A stretch of DNA of 64,000 nucleotides from Blastococcus sp. (GTDB lineage Bacteria > Actinomycetota > Actinomycetes > Mycobacteriales > Geodermatophilaceae). The notes under the pieces were generated by a model that saw only the letters and a list, made by a program, of their open reading frames with translations, had not been told where the DNA came from and searched no databases. The first letter of the stretch is position 1; each line of letters starts with the position of its first letter. Both the position numbers and the translations under genes were made by a program. Location: the NCBI GenBank assembly GCA_025965695.1, contig JAOPWM010000080.1, positions 1-64,000 on the forward strand, in the 5' to 3' direction. Shown here piece after piece: positions 8,685 to 17,777 of this stretch.

Positions 8685-10177
8685 CCGGCGGACGGCCGCT
8701 CGGTCAGCGCCCGGCCGGCGCCCAGGCGGTCCAGCGTGCGCTCGCGGCCCAGCAGCTCCATCGACTCGTACAGCGGCGGGGAGACGGTGCGACCACTGAT
8801 CGCCACCCGCACGGGGCCGAACGCCTGCCGCGGCTTCCGGCCGAGTCCCTCGACGAGGGCGGCCTTGAGCGCCTCCTCGATCGCGGGGGTCGACCACTCG
8901 GGCAGCTCCCGCAGGGAGACCGCCGCCGCGTCGAGGATCTCGGCGTCCTCCGGCCGCAGGTGTTTGGCCGCCGCGGCATCCTCGATCGCGACGTCATCGA
9001 CGAACAGGAACCCGAGCAGGCCGACCGCGTCGGACAGCACGATCATCCGCTCCTGCGCCAGCGGGGCGATGGCCCCGAGGACGCGCCGCTGCTCGTCCGT
9101 CGGCGGGTCGCTGATCAGCCCGGCACCGGCCAGGAAGGGGACGACGCGATCGATGAATTCCTCGACCGGCAGGGCGCGCAGGTGGGTGGCGTTGATCGCC
9201 TCGGCCTTCTTGAGGTCGAAGCGCGCCGGGTTGGCGCTCACCCGCGTCACGTCGAACGCCTCGACCATCTCGGCCATGGAGAAGATGTCCCGGTCCTCGG
9301 CGATGGACCAGCCGAGCAGCGCCAGGTAGTTCGCCAGTCCCTCGGGCAGGAAGCCGCGCTCGCGGTAGATGTCGAGGTTGGACTGCGGGTCCCGCTTGGA
9401 CAGCTTCTTGTTGCCCTCCCCGGTCACGTAGGGAAGGTGCCCGAACCGCGGGGTCCCGGAGGCGACGCCGATGTCGGTGAGCGCGGCGTACAGCGCCAGC
9501 TGCCGCGGCGTGGACGGCAGCAGGTCCTCCCCGCGCAGGACATCGGTGATGCCCATGAGCGCGTCGTCGACCGGGTTGACGAAGGGGTAGAGCGGCACCC
9601 CGTTGGCCCGCACGAGCACGAAGTCGGGTACCGACCCGGCGGCGAAGCGGATCTCGCCGCGGACGAGGTCGTTCCACGCGAGGTCCTCGTCCGGCATCTT
9701 CAGCCGCAGGACCGGCTCGCGTCCCTCGGCGCGGAAGGCGGCCTTCTGCGCGTCGGTCAGGAACCGGTCGTGGTTGTCGTACCCCAGCTTGGGGTCCTGC
9801 CCGGCGGCGAGCCGGCGGGCGTCGACCTCCTCGTTGGTGGAAAAGGACTCGTAGGCGTGCCCCGCGGCGAGCAGCTTGGCGGCGACCTGGCGGTAGATGT
9901 CGTGGCGCTCGGACTGCCGGTAGGGGCCGTGCGGCCCGCCGACCTCGGGGCCCTCGTCCCAGTCCAGGCCGAGCCACCGCATGCTGTCGAGGAGGTGCCG
10001 GTAGGACTCCTCGGAGTCCCGCGAAGCGTCGGTGTCCTCGATGCGGAAGACGAGCTTCCCCCCGGTGTGGCGCGCGTGCGCCCAGTTGAACAGCGCGGTG
10101 CGCATCAGGCCGACATGCACCATCCCGGTCGGCGACGGGCAGAAGCGGGCGCGCACGGCGCTGGCGGGAGCGGTCAT
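8681..10177 (-). CDS. gltX: Glutamyl-tRNA synthetase
   Basis: GltX charges tRNA-Glu and, in bacteria lacking GlnRS, also tRNA-Gln with glutamate. The 498-residue class I enzyme has the HIGH-type motif [19 protein letters not shown] (residues about 13-31), the KMSKS-type motif KKLSKRD and a C-terminal anticodon-binding domain. Since gatCAB occurs at 32-36 kb, the enzyme is most likely non-discriminating; this is inference. The ATG overlaps the upstream FAH gene stop by four bases and the gltX stop overlaps the CPBP gene. Order FAH-gltX is conserved in mycobacteria (Rv2993c-Rv2992c). Confidence 0.96.
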   Translation of the reverse strand: MTAPASAVRARFCPSPTGMVHVGLMRTALFNWAHARHTGGKLVFRIEDTDASRDSEESYRHLLDSMRWLGLDWDEGPEVGGPHGPYRQSERHDIYRQVAAKLLAAGHAYESFSTNEEVDARRLAAGQDPKLGYDNHDRFLTDAQKAAFRAEGREPVLRLKMPDEDLAWNDLVRGEIRFAAGSVPDFVLVRANGVPLYPFVNPVDDALMGITDVLRGEDLLPSTPRQLALYAALTDIGVASGTPRFGHLPYVTGEGNKKLSKRDPQSNLDIYRERGFLPEGLANYLALLGWSIAEDRDIFSMAEMVEAFDVTRVSANPARFDLKKAEAINATHLRALPVEEFIDRVVPFLAGAGLISDPPTDEQRRVLGAIAPLAQERMIVLSDAVGLLGFLFVDDVAIEDAAAAKHLRPEDAEILDAAAVSLRELPEWSTPAIEEALKAALVEGLGRKPRQAFGPVRVAISGRTVSPPLYESMELLGRERTLDRLGAGRALTERPSAG

Positions 10178-10986
10178 CGGGCGCCACCGGCGGTGGAGAC
10201 GGCCTCGGCGGCCGCGACGGTGTTGCTGAGCGTGCCGAGGCCCTCGATCGTGACGTCGACCCGCTGTCCGGGCCGAATGGGCCCCACGCCGGACGGGGTG
10301 CCGGTCAGGACGACGTCCCCGGGAAGCAGGGTCATGATCTGGGAGATGTAAGAGATCAAGGTCGGGACGTCGAAGATCAGCTGGCTGGTGCGGCCCTGCT
10401 GACGGAGCTCGCCGTCGACCGTGCAGGTGACCTCGAGGTCGGCCGGGTCGAGGCCGAGCCCACCGAGATCGGTCTCGATCCACGACCCGATGGGGCAGAA
10501 GGAGTCGAAGCCCTTGGCGCGGGTCCACTGCCCGTCACTCTTCTGCATGTCCCGCTCGGTGACGTCGTTGCCGATCGTGTAGCCGAAGATGCTCGCCGCC
10601 GCCTGCTCGGGCGTGACGTGGCGGGCGCCGCGCGCACCGATGACCACGGCCAGCTCCGCCTCGTGGTGGACGTTGGTGCTGCCCGGCGGGATGCGGATGG
10701 CGTCACCCGGCCCGATGACCGAGGTGGAGGGCTTGAGGAACAGCAGCGGCTCCTTCGGCGCCTCGCCGGTGTTCATCTCGGCGATGTGCGCGGCGTAGTT
10801 CTTGCCGACGCAGACCACCTTGCTCGGCAGGATCGGCGAGAGCAGCCGGACGTCGGCCTGCGCGTAGCGAACCCCGGTGAAGGAGATCCGGCCGAAGGGG
10901 TGCCCCTCGATCTGGGCCACCTGGCCGTCCCCGTCGAGAACGCCGAAGGACATGCCCTGAGGTGAAGCGAAACGGACGATGCGCAC
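10174..10986 (-). CDS. Fumarylacetoacetate hydrolase family protein
   Basis: This 270-residue protein carries a C-terminal FAH domain (about residues 65-265) with the metal-binding region [12 protein letters not shown] (the E-x-E set), [12 protein letters not shown], and the C-terminal [17 protein letters not shown]. Relatives include oxaloacetate decarboxylases/acylpyruvases and the 2-hydroxyhepta-2,4-diene-1,7-dioate isomerase annotated as Rv2993c. The substrate cannot be fixed from sequence; oxaloacetate or acylpyruvate is the common activity of short FAHD1-like forms. The GTG start at 10986 gives [11 protein letters not shown], matching family N-termini, and longer in-frame starts read into non-coding sequence. 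It is the first gene of a three-gene overlapping operon. Confidence 0.9.
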   Translation of the reverse strand: MRIVRFASPQGMSFGVLDGDGQVAQIEGHPFGRISFTGVRYAQADVRLLSPILPSKVVCVGKNYAAHIAEMNTGEAPKEPLLFLKPSTSVIGPGDAIRIPPGSTNVHHEAELAVVIGARGARHVTPEQAAASIFGYTIGNDVTERDMQKSDGQWTRAKGFDSFCPIGSWIETDLGGLGLDPADLEVTCTVDGELRQQGRTSQLIFDVPTLISYISQIMTLLPGDVVLTGTPSGVGPIRPGQRVDVTIEGLGTLSNTVAAAEAVSTAGGAR

Positions 10987-11040
10987 ACCGGCGAGGTTAG
11001 TCGGCGGGCGTGGACACCCCGCTCGCCCTACCGTGCGCCG

Positions 11041-11173
11041 CATGGCCTGCCGCTTCTCCGAGCTCGTCGTCGACGGCCGCGACCCCGGAGCACTGGCCGC
11101 CTTCTGTCACGTCTGGACCTGCTTCGGCGTCTACTCAGTGGCATCGCGCCAGGGGATCGAACCTAGGGAGTGA
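11041..11173 (+). pseudogene. Truncated VOC/glyoxalase-like gene (N-terminal remnant)
   Basis: The first 22 codons encode MACRFSELVVDGRDPGALAAF, the first beta-strand and helix of a Glyoxalase_6-type VOC protein, where the next residues are normally WC-x-LGY. Here the reading continues as CHVWTCFGVYS and stops at 11173, so only a tenth of the domain remains. The break point lies close to 11105. The sequence after it has no VOC similarity and leads to an alpha/beta hydrolase gene, consistent with an insertion or deletion junction. It is very unlikely to make a functional protein. Confidence 0.6.
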
Positions 11174-11246
11174 ACTCGGGTGAGAAGCCGGCTGCCACAC
11201 ACGACCAGTGAGCACCGGTCACGGAACCGGACAGGAGGACGACGGC

Positions 11247-12059
11247 ATGGCCCGGCTTGCCTCTTCCCGTCATGGAGTCGGCTCACCACTGGTGCTCCTC
11301 CACGGCCTCGGATCCACGCGTGCCGCCTGGGACCCGGTCATCCCGGTCCTTGCCGGGCACTTCGACGTCCTCGCCGTCGATCTCCCCGGCTTCGGGAACT
11401 CCGAACCCGTGCCACCGCACGCCGAGCCGGACCCGGCATTCCTGGCGGCAGCTGTGGCCGACCTCCTCGACGAGCTCGGGATCGAGCGTCCGCACGTGGT
11501 CGGCAACTCGCTCGGTGGCTGGGTGGCACTGGAGCTGGCCCACGTCCGGCCGGTGGCCTCGTTGACCCTGCTCTCCCCCGCCGGGCTGTGGCGAGGCGGT
11601 ACACCGCTGTACTGCCGGGCCAGTCTTCGAGCCTCTCGTTGGCTGAGCCAGCATGCCGCCGGCACCTTGTCCCGATTCGTCAACCACCGGCTGGGACGCA
11701 TCCTGGTTCTCGGCCAGACCCACGGCCGGCCCTCGCGCATGAGCCCCGACCAGGCGCGCGCGGCCATCCGCGCAGTGCGCATCGCGTCCGGATTCGACGA
11801 CACCCTCACGGCCACTGCGACCCGCCACTCCGTGTCCGGCCCGGCCTTCGACGCGCCGGTGACCGTCGCCTTCGGCTCGCGTGATCGCCTGCTGCTCCCG
11901 CACCAGTCCCGCCACCTCGACGAACTCCCGCCCGGCACGCAGTCCGCGACGCTTCCCGGGTGTGGCCACCTCCCCATGACCGACGACCCGCTGGCCGTGG
12001 CCGCTCTCGTCACCGCATCCACCGCCCGTGGTGAGTCCGGTGAGGGGCAGACCGCCTGA
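11247..12059 (+). CDS. Alpha/beta-fold hydrolase
   Basis: The 270-residue protein has the alpha/beta-hydrolase oxyanion motif LLHGLGSTRAAWDP (about residues 18-31), the nucleophile elbow GNSLGGW (Ser about residue 86), a late acidic region FGSRDRLL and the catalytic His in GCGHLPM, so the Ser-Asp-His triad looks complete. Substrate unknown; it resembles small esterase/C-C hydrolase types. The ATG at 11247 is chosen over GTG at 11208 because AGGAGG lies eight bases upstream. It sits alone between a truncated VOC gene and convergent cimA. Synteny with mycobacteria is interrupted here, so horizontal acquisition is plausible. Confidence 0.85.
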   Translation: MARLASSRHGVGSPLVLLHGLGSTRAAWDPVIPVLAGHFDVLAVDLPGFGNSEPVPPHAEPDPAFLAAAVADLLDELGIERPHVVGNSLGGWVALELAHVRPVASLTLLSPAGLWRGGTPLYCRASLRASRWLSQHAAGTLSRFVNHRLGRILVLGQTHGRPSRMSPDQARAAIRAVRIASGFDDTLTATATRHSVSGPAFDAPVTVAFGSRDRLLLPHQSRHLDELPPGTQSATLPGCGHLPMTDDPLAVAALVTASTARGESGEGQTA

Positions 12060-12263
12060 TCAGCTGCCGATCGCACGCCACACGGCGGGAACGGTCTACC
12101 GACCCGGAACACGCCGTGCTGCAGCACTCATCAGGGGTTGAACTCGCGCTCGGGGCCACGTCGATGTCGAGGTCGATGTCGAGCAGGAGGGGGCGTCCAT
12201 GATGGTCTGCACCGAGTTCCGGGGCGAGGCCCGCGCGGCATGCCTCGGCACTGCCCCCGACGG

Positions 12264-13868
12264 TCAGCCGGAGACCACTGGACGGCGCATGACGGCGTAG
12301 GTCAGCGCGTCGACCAGCGCGTGCCAGGAGGCCTCCACGATGTTGTCGTGGACCCCCACGGTGGTCCACTCCCCCGCCCCGTCGGTCGTGGTGATCAGCA
12401 CCCGCGTGGTCGCGCTGGTGCCGCCCTTCCAGCCGAGGATGCGCACCTTGTAGTCCGCGAGGGACACCTGGGCGAGGTGCGGGTGGCGGCTGACCAGCGC
12501 CTGCCGCAGCGCGTTGTCGAGGGCGTTGACCGGACCGTTCCCCTCGGCGGTGCTGATGACCCGCTCGGCCGTCCCGTCGTCATTGGGAAGGCGCACCTTC
12601 ACCGTCGCCTCGCTGACGACGACACCGTTGCCCCAGTGCTCGACGGAGGTCTTGTAGCTCTCCAGCTCGAACAGCGGGGCGGGCGCGCCCGGCAGCTGGG
12701 CACGGAGCAACAGCTCGAACGACGCGTCGGCCGCCTCGAAGGACCACCCGTCGGCCTCGAGCACCTTCACCTGGTCGACGACGCGGCCGATGGCGTCGGC
12801 CTGGCCGGCGACGTCGACGCCGAGCTCGCGGCCCTTGAGCTCGATCGACGCGCGACCGGCCATCTCGGTGACCAGGATGCGCATGTCATTGCCCACGACG
12901 GCGGGGTCGAGGTGGTTGTAGAGCTCGGGACTCACCTTGATCGCGCTGGCGTGCAGCCCCGCCTTGTGGGCGAACGCCGAGGCACCGACGAAGGGCTGGT
13001 GGTCGTCGGGAGCGATGTTGGCCAGCTCGGCGATGGCGTGGCTGACCCGCTGCAGCTCCGGCAGGCACTCCGCCGGGACGACGGGCAACCCCATCTTGGT
13101 CACCAGGTTGCCGATCAGGGCGAACGTGTCGGCGTTCCCGGCCCGCTCGCCGTACCCGTTCGCGGTGCCCTGCACGTGGGTCACCCCGGCCTCCACGGCG
13201 GCCAGCGAGTTGGCGACCGCGCAACCGGTGTCGTCCTGACAGTGGATGCCCAGCCGGCCGGTGACCCGGGACCGGACGTCGGCGACCACCCGGCCGATCC
13301 CCATCGGCAGCATGCCGCCGTTGGTGTCGCACATGACGCCGACCTCCGCGCCGGAGGCGAACGCGGTCTCCAGCACCCGGACGCCGTAGTCGGGGTCGTG
13401 GGCGTAGCCGTCGAAGAAGTGTTCGCAGTCGAGGAAGACCCGACGGCCATGCCCGACGAAGAAGGCGACCGTGTCGGCCACCATCGCAAGGTTCTCCTCG
13501 AGCGTGGTCCGCAGCGCATCACGGACGTGCCGGACGTCGGACTTCGCGACCAGGCACACCACCGGCGTCTCGGCCTCGAGCAGGGCCCGCACCTGCCCGT
13601 CGTCCTCGACCCGGACGCCGGCCTTGCGGGTCGCTCCGAACGCCACCAGCTGGGCGTGCTGCAGGGACAGCTCGGTGCGCGCCCGCGCGAAGAACTCGGT
13701 GTCCTTCGGCAGGGCGCCGGGCCACCCGCCCTCGATGAACCCCACGCCGATCTCGTCCAGCAGCCGCGCGACGGCGAGCTTGTCGGCCACGGAGTAGCTG
13801 ACGCCCTCCCGCTGGGCGCCGTCGCGCAGTGTGGTGTCGAAGACGTGGAAGTCGAGGTCGGTGCTCAT
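12264..13868 (-). CDS. cimA: (R)-citramalate synthase
   Basis: CimA condenses pyruvate and acetyl-CoA to (R)-citramalate, opening the threonine-independent route to 2-ketobutyrate and isoleucine. The 534-residue protein has the HMGL-like catalytic domain with FDTTLRDGAQREG (residues 10-22), GFIEGGWPGALPKDTEFF, LGIHCQDDTGCAVANS (the metal-binding H-x-H variant region) and a C-terminal LeuA-dimerisation/allosteric domain (about 400-530) with GNGPVNALDNALR. DGAQREG and GGWPG are characteristic of the CimA family rather than of LeuA. The ATG has GGGAG six bases upstream. It is preceded by an attenuator with an Ile-coding leader. Homocitrate or isopropylmalate synthase activity is less likely. Confidence 0.92.
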   Translation of the reverse strand: MSTDLDFHVFDTTLRDGAQREGVSYSVADKLAVARLLDEIGVGFIEGGWPGALPKDTEFFARARTELSLQHAQLVAFGATRKAGVRVEDDGQVRALLEAETPVVCLVAKSDVRHVRDALRTTLEENLAMVADTVAFFVGHGRRVFLDCEHFFDGYAHDPDYGVRVLETAFASGAEVGVMCDTNGGMLPMGIGRVVADVRSRVTGRLGIHCQDDTGCAVANSLAAVEAGVTHVQGTANGYGERAGNADTFALIGNLVTKMGLPVVPAECLPELQRVSHAIAELANIAPDDHQPFVGASAFAHKAGLHASAIKVSPELYNHLDPAVVGNDMRILVTEMAGRASIELKGRELGVDVAGQADAIGRVVDQVKVLEADGWSFEAADASFELLLRAQLPGAPAPLFELESYKTSVEHWGNGVVVSEATVKVRLPNDDGTAERVISTAEGNGPVNALDNALRQALVSRHPHLAQVSLADYKVRILGWKGGTSATTRVLITTTDGAGEWTTVGVHDNIVEASWHALVDALTYAVMRRPVVSG

Positions 13869-13906
13869 GGGATCTCCCGGGTGCGGTGACGTGCGGCCCG
13901 AACACG

Positions 13907-13933
13907 AAAAAGACCCCCCGGGTACGGGAGGTC
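13907..13933 (-). terminator. Attenuator terminator upstream of cimA
   Basis: On the minus strand GACCTCCC pairs with GGGGGGTC across a short loop and is followed at once by TTTTT, a factor-independent terminator. It stands 38 bases before the cimA start and 29 bases after the leader peptide stop. The only gene it can control is cimA. Confidence 0.85.
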
Positions 13934-13934
13934 T

Positions 13935-13962
13935 GCGCGCAGTCGGGGAGGTGACTGCGCGC
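13935..13962 (-). promoter_or_regulatory. Attenuator hairpin 1 in the cimA leader RNA
   Basis: GCGCGCAGTC and GACTGCGCGC form a perfect ten-pair stem around the loop ACCTCCCC. The stem begins at the leader-peptide stop codon. The loop nearly duplicates the 5' arm of the downstream terminator (GACCTCCC), so it could compete for the terminator 3' arm when the stem is held open by a stalled ribosome. Confidence 0.75.
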
Positions 13963-13994
13963 TAGCTGATGATGATCGTGCCGGTGGTGTGCAT
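13962..13994 (-). CDS. Attenuator leader peptide MHTTGTIIIS with three Ile codons
   Basis: This ten-codon reading frame runs ATG-CAC-ACC-ACC-GGC-ACG-ATC-ATC-ATC-AGC-TAG. Three consecutive ATC isoleucine codons, with three Thr codons before them, end three codons from the point where hairpin 1 starts. When charged tRNA-Ile is scarce, a ribosome stalled at ATC would cover the 5' arm of hairpin 1 and change folding of the terminator. The amino acid sensed fits the job of cimA. A TACTAG element 5 bases upstream of the ATG could be the -10 box of a leaderless transcript; that is uncertain. Confidence 0.8.
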   Translation of the reverse strand: MHTTGTIIIS

Positions 13995-14051
13995 CGGCAC
14001 TAGTAGAGCATGAGGGACCCCGGCCGCGGCACCCGCCACGACCGGGCCCGG

Positions 14052-15074
14052 TCAGCCGCTGGCGAGGGCCGCGAGACGGTCGCCGACATCGGTGGTCTTG
14101 ACCGGCCCCTGCGGTGAGCGGGTGGACAGGTCGAAGGCCACGGCCGCGTTGACCTTCTTCGCCTGCTCGGTGCGCCCGAGATGGTCCAGCAGCAGCCCGA
14201 TCGACAGCACCGTCGCTGTCGGGTCGGCGACGCCCTGACCGGCGATGTCGGGTGCCGAGCCGTGCACCGGCTCGAACATGCTCGGGTTGGTGCCCGAGAC
14301 GTCCAGGTTGCCGCTGGCGGCCAGGCCGATTCCGCCGGTCACGGCGGCCGCGATGTCGGTGACGATGTCGCCGAAGAGGTTGTCGGTGACGATGACGTCG
14401 TAGCGGCCCGGGTCGGTGATGAAGAACATCGAGGCGGCGTCGACGTGCTGGTAGGCCACGGTCACCTCGGGGAACTCCGGCGCCACCTCCTCCACGGTGC
14501 GCGACCAGAGCCCGCCGGCGTGGGTGAGCACGTTCGTCTTGTGGATCAGCGTGAGGTGCTTGCGCGGCCGGGCGACGGCCCGCTCGAACGCGTACCGCAC
14601 GACCCGCTCCACCCCGAACGCGGTGTTGAGCGAGACCTCGGTGGCCACCTCGTGCGGAGTGTCCTTCCGGAGCACGCCTCCGTTGCCGACGTAGGGCCCC
14701 TCGGTGCCCTCGCGGATGCAGAGCATGTCGATGGGACCGGGGTCGGCCAGCGGGCTGCGCACGCCGTCGTAGAGCTTGGCCGGGCGGAGGTTGACGTGGT
14801 GGTCGAGCTCGAACCGCAGCCGCAGGAGCAGCCCGCGCTCGAGGATCCCCGGCGGCACGCTGGGGTCGCCGATGGCGCCGAGCAGGATCGCGTCATGCTG
14901 CCGCAGCTCCTCGATCACCGTGTCGGGCAGCAGCTCACCGGTGCGCTGCCAGCGCATGGCCCCCAGGTCGTACGGGGTGGGCTCGACGTCGGGAGCCACC
15001 TCCCGCAGGACCTTGAGGCCCTCGGCCACCACCTCGGGACCGATCCCGTCTCCAGCGATCACTGCCAGGCGCAT
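14052..15074 (-). CDS. leuB: 3-isopropylmalate dehydrogenase
   Basis: LeuB oxidatively decarboxylates 3-isopropylmalate (leucine) and 3-methylmalate (the citramalate route to isoleucine) with NAD+. The 340-residue beta-decarboxylating dehydrogenase starts [19 protein letters not shown] and shows [18 protein letters not shown], the [11 protein letters not shown] block, [12 protein letters not shown], the Mg-binding [11 protein letters not shown] and the NAD-binding [19 protein letters not shown]. The ATG at 15074 is chosen because the extra in-frame residues upstream are not family-like. It follows serA by 16 bases and is probably cotranscribed with it, as in mycobacteria (Rv2996c-Rv2995c). 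Confidence 0.96.
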   Translation of the reverse strand: MRLAVIAGDGIGPEVVAEGLKVLREVAPDVEPTPYDLGAMRWQRTGELLPDTVIEELRQHDAILLGAIGDPSVPPGILERGLLLRLRFELDHHVNLRPAKLYDGVRSPLADPGPIDMLCIREGTEGPYVGNGGVLRKDTPHEVATEVSLNTAFGVERVVRYAFERAVARPRKHLTLIHKTNVLTHAGGLWSRTVEEVAPEFPEVTVAYQHVDAASMFFITDPGRYDVIVTDNLFGDIVTDIAAAVTGGIGLAASGNLDVSGTNPSMFEPVHGSAPDIAGQGVADPTATVLSIGLLLDHLGRTEQAKKVNAAVAFDLSTRSPQGPVKTTDVGDRLAALASG

Positions 15075-15090
15075 GGGGAACGACCCTAGG

Positions 15091-16692
15091 TCAGGCGGTG
15101 TGAAGGTCGGCAGCCCGGGCCTCGCGGGCACCGATCCGGCCGGCGATGTCGCCCAGCAGCTCCGCCGGGACCTGACCGTCGACGGTGACGGCCATCAGCG
15201 CCTCGCCCCCGCGGGTCGTCCGGCTGACCTGGGCCCCCGCGATGTTCACGCCGGCCTCCCCGAGCGCCGCGCCGACCGTGCCGACGACGCCCGGCCGGTC
15301 GGTGTAGATGAAGAACAACAGGTAGCCCGAGAGGTCCAGGTCGATGTCGAACCCGTCGACCTCGGTCAGCTTCGGCACCTGGTTCTTGCCGAAGAGGGTG
15401 CCCGAGACCGTCACCGCGGTGCCGTCGGCCATAGCGCCGCGCACGGTGATCAGGTTGCGGTAGTCGGGGCTCTCGACGTCGCTGGACAGTGAGACCTCCA
15501 GGCCGCGCTGCTCGGCCAGCAGCGGGGCGTTCACGTAGGTCACCTGCTCCTCGACGACGTCGGAGAAGACGCCCTTGAGAACGGCGAGCTGCACCACCGA
15601 GACGTCGAACTCGGCGATCTTGCCGCGCACCTCGACGTTCACCGACTGGGCAAGCCCCCCGGCCACGGCGGTGAACACCCGGCCGAGCTTCTCGGCCAGC
15701 GGCAGGCCCGGACGGACGTCCTCCGCGACGACCCCGCCGGCCTGGACGTTCACCGCGTCGGGAACGAACTCACCCTGCAGCGCGAGCCGCACCGAGCGGG
15801 CCACGGCCGTGCCGGCCTTGTCCTGCGCCTCGGTGGTCGACGCGCCGAGGTGCGGCGTCACGAACGTGTTCGGCAGCCCGAACAGCGGGCTGTCGCTGCA
15901 CGGCTCCTTGGCGTAGACGTCGATGCCCGCGGCCCCGACCTGGCCGGACTTGAGCGCGTCGGCGAGCGCTTCCTCGTCGACCAGCCCGCCGCGGGCGGCG
16001 TTGACGATGATCACGCCCGGCTTCGTCGTCGCGAGTTCGGCGGCGCCGATCAGCCCGACCGTCTCCGGCGTCTTCGGCAGGTGGATGGTGATGAATTCCG
16101 ACTCGCGGAGCAGCTCCTCCAGCGAGACCAGCCGGACGCCGAGCTGCGCCGCGCGACCGGGCTGGATGTAGGGGTCGTAGGCGATCAGGCTGACGCCGAA
16201 GGCGGCCAGGCGCTGGGCCACCAGCACGCCGATGCGGCCGAGCCCGACGACGCCGACGGTCTTGTCCGTGACCTCGACGCCCATGAACTTCGACCGCTTC
16301 CAGGCGCCCTCGCGCAGCGAGGCGTCGGCCGCCGGGATCTGGCGGGCGGCGGCGAGCAGCAGGGCGACGGCGTGCTCGGCGGCGCTCACGATGTTCGACG
16401 TCGGCGCGTTCACCACCATGACCCCTCGCTCGGTGGCGGCCGGGACGTCGACGTTGTCCAGCCCGATGCCCGCGCGCGCGACCACCTTCAGGTGGGGCGC
16501 GGCAGCCAGCGCCTCGGCGTCGATCTGCGTGGCGCTACGGATCATCACCGCCGCCGCCTCGGCGAGGGCTGGGAGCAGGGCCGCACGGTCGGCGCCGTCG
16601 ACGTGCCGGATCTCGACGTCGGTACCGAGCACCTCCAGGACACTCGGGGCGAGCTCTTCGGCGATCAGGACGACGGGCATGGTCGTGGTCAC
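15091..16692 (-). CDS. serA: D-3-phosphoglycerate dehydrogenase
   Basis: SerA oxidises 3-phosphoglycerate to 3-phosphohydroxypyruvate, the first step of serine synthesis. The 533-residue, long actinobacterial type has the catalytic/NAD domain (about residues 1-310; [16 protein letters not shown], the Rossmann [32 protein letters not shown], and the His of [14 protein letters not shown]), an intervening allosteric-substrate-binding domain (about 320-455) and a C-terminal ACT domain (about 460-530, [15 protein letters not shown]), which binds serine in the M. tuberculosis enzyme. The start could be GTG at 16692 or ATG four codons downstream; no clear ribosome site decides. Confidence 0.95.
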   Translation of the reverse strand: MTTTMPVVLIAEELAPSVLEVLGTDVEIRHVDGADRAALLPALAEAAAVMIRSATQIDAEALAAAPHLKVVARAGIGLDNVDVPAATERGVMVVNAPTSNIVSAAEHAVALLLAAARQIPAADASLREGAWKRSKFMGVEVTDKTVGVVGLGRIGVLVAQRLAAFGVSLIAYDPYIQPGRAAQLGVRLVSLEELLRESEFITIHLPKTPETVGLIGAAELATTKPGVIIVNAARGGLVDEEALADALKSGQVGAAGIDVYAKEPCSDSPLFGLPNTFVTPHLGASTTEAQDKAGTAVARSVRLALQGEFVPDAVNVQAGGVVAEDVRPGLPLAEKLGRVFTAVAGGLAQSVNVEVRGKIAEFDVSVVQLAVLKGVFSDVVEEQVTYVNAPLLAEQRGLEVSLSSDVESPDYRNLITVRGAMADGTAVTVSGTLFGKNQVPKLTEVDGFDIDLDLSGYLLFFIYTDRPGVVGTVGAALGEAGVNIAGAQVSRTTRGGEALMAVTVDGQVPAELLGDIAGRIGAREARAADLHTA

Positions 16693-16826
16693 AGGGCGAC
16701 AGCCTAGGAGCGCGCCCGGAGCGGCTCGACACCGCACCGGCAGGAGCGGCGTGCTTGTGCCCGACCGGCCGCCCAGACATCCTGGCCGCACGAGATCCGG
16801 GACGGCCGGAACCGACGGAGGAGACC

Positions 16827-17609
16827 ATGAGCCAGAGCGACGACCCGGGTCGTTCCGACGCCCCCTACGGCCAGGGCGCCGGCAGTGGGCAGCCGTACGG
16901 GGCGCCGGCGGAGCCCTACGGCCAGCAGCCGGACTACGGGCAGCCCCAGCAGGGTCAGCCCCAGTACGGCCAGCCCCAGCAGGGTCAGCCCCAGTACGGC
17001 CAGCCCCAGTACGGCCAGCCGCCCGCCTATGGGCAACCCGAGTACGGCCAGCAGCTATACGGCGCGCCGGCCCCCTACGGCGCCCAGTACGGGCAGCCGG
17101 CCTACGGGCAGCCCGCCTACGGGCAGTACGGGGACTCGGCGGTGCCCGCCAAGCCGCCGCACGTGATCATCGCCGCTGTCCTCGGCTTCATCTTCGGTGC
17201 GTTCGGGGTGCTCGTCTCCCTGTTCAGCATCATCGTCGGCGCCGTCGCCTCGGGGTCGGCCGGCTCCGCAAACGAGCAGATCCCCGGGTTGGGCGCGGTC
17301 GCGGGCGCCGTCGGTGGGGTGCTCATCGTCGTCGGGTTGCTCGCCCTCGCGTGGACGGTGGTCATGATCTGGGGTTCGGTGTGGGCCCTTCGCGGGCGCA
17401 GCCGCGTGATGCTCCTGGTCGGCGGGTCTCTCGCCCTGGCCTTCTCCCTGATCGGGTTCGTCGGCACCATCGCTGACAACACCAGCACCGGAGGCGGCAT
17501 CGTCTTCAACCTGGTCCTCCTGGTGGCGGCGCTGGCAATCGTCGTCCTGCTGTGCCTGCGGCCGGCGGCCGACTTCTTCGCCGCGCACCGGGCACGCCGC
17601 GGAGCCTGA
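16827..17609 (+). CDS. Membrane protein with a Gly/Pro/Tyr/Gln-repeat N-terminus
   Basis: The 260-residue protein starts with a hydrophilic low-complexity region (about residues 1-105) built from [10 protein letters not shown] and similar units, followed by four membrane helices between about 112 and 245 ([73 protein letters not shown]) and a basic tail. Such repeat-plus-DUF4064-like membrane proteins are common in actinobacteria; function is unknown and a named family is not certain. The ATG has GGAGGAG five bases upstream. It is divergent from serA and ends in a strong terminator at 17631. Confidence 0.8.
   Translation: MSQSDDPGRSDAPYGQGAGSGQPYGAPAEPYGQQPDYGQPQQGQPQYGQPQQGQPQYGQPQYGQPPAYGQPEYGQQLYGAPAPYGAQYGQPAYGQPAYGQYGDSAVPAKPPHVIIAAVLGFIFGAFGVLVSLFSIIVGAVASGSAGSANEQIPGLGAVAGAVGGVLIVVGLLALAWTVVMIWGSVWALRGRSRVMLLVGGSLALAFSLIGFVGTIADNTSTGGGIVFNLVLLVAALAIVVLLCLRPAADFFAAHRARRGA
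16941..17015 (+). repeat. Perfect 30-base tandem repeat coding for [10 protein letters not shown]
   Basis: A 30-base unit occurs at 16941-16970 and again without change at 16971-17000, followed by a half copy to 17015. It encodes the Gln-rich repeats of the adjacent membrane protein. Perfect identity at the base level suggests recent slippage, so copy number may vary between strains. Confidence 0.85.
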
Positions 17610-17630
17610 GAGCACTCCGCACGACGACGA

Positions 17631-17656
17631 GCCCCCGCTGCCATCGCAGCGGGGGC
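17631..17656 (+). terminator. Rho-independent-type hairpin after the YGQ-repeat gene
   Basis: GCCCCCGCTG pairs with CGCAGCGGGGGC across a CCAT loop, 21 bases after the stop codon at 17609. There is no T-run, as is common for high-GC actinobacterial terminators. Confidence 0.75.
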
Positions 17657-17777
17657 CTCGACCAGCGGGTTTCGTATCCGGATCGATACGTGGATAACTC
17701 CGCCTGAACGTTGTGGCGCCCCTTACACTCCGCCACCAACCCGCCACTCAGGCGGCACGCTCAGGAGGAGCTGCCCG

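Noticed and set aside
11140-11170. T-arm-like string GGTTCGATCC on the minus strand, taken as a possible tRNA remnant or attachment site
   Set aside because: The flanking bases do not form a T-stem or acceptor stem, so it cannot be called a tRNA fragment; it is mentioned only as part of the insertion scar.
12010-12369. Minus-strand frame over the hydrolase end and the cimA end
   Set aside because: It has no domain, is low in complexity and overlaps two real genes; the 204-base gap 12060-12263 shows only a 12-base tandem duplication (12160-12183) and no gene.
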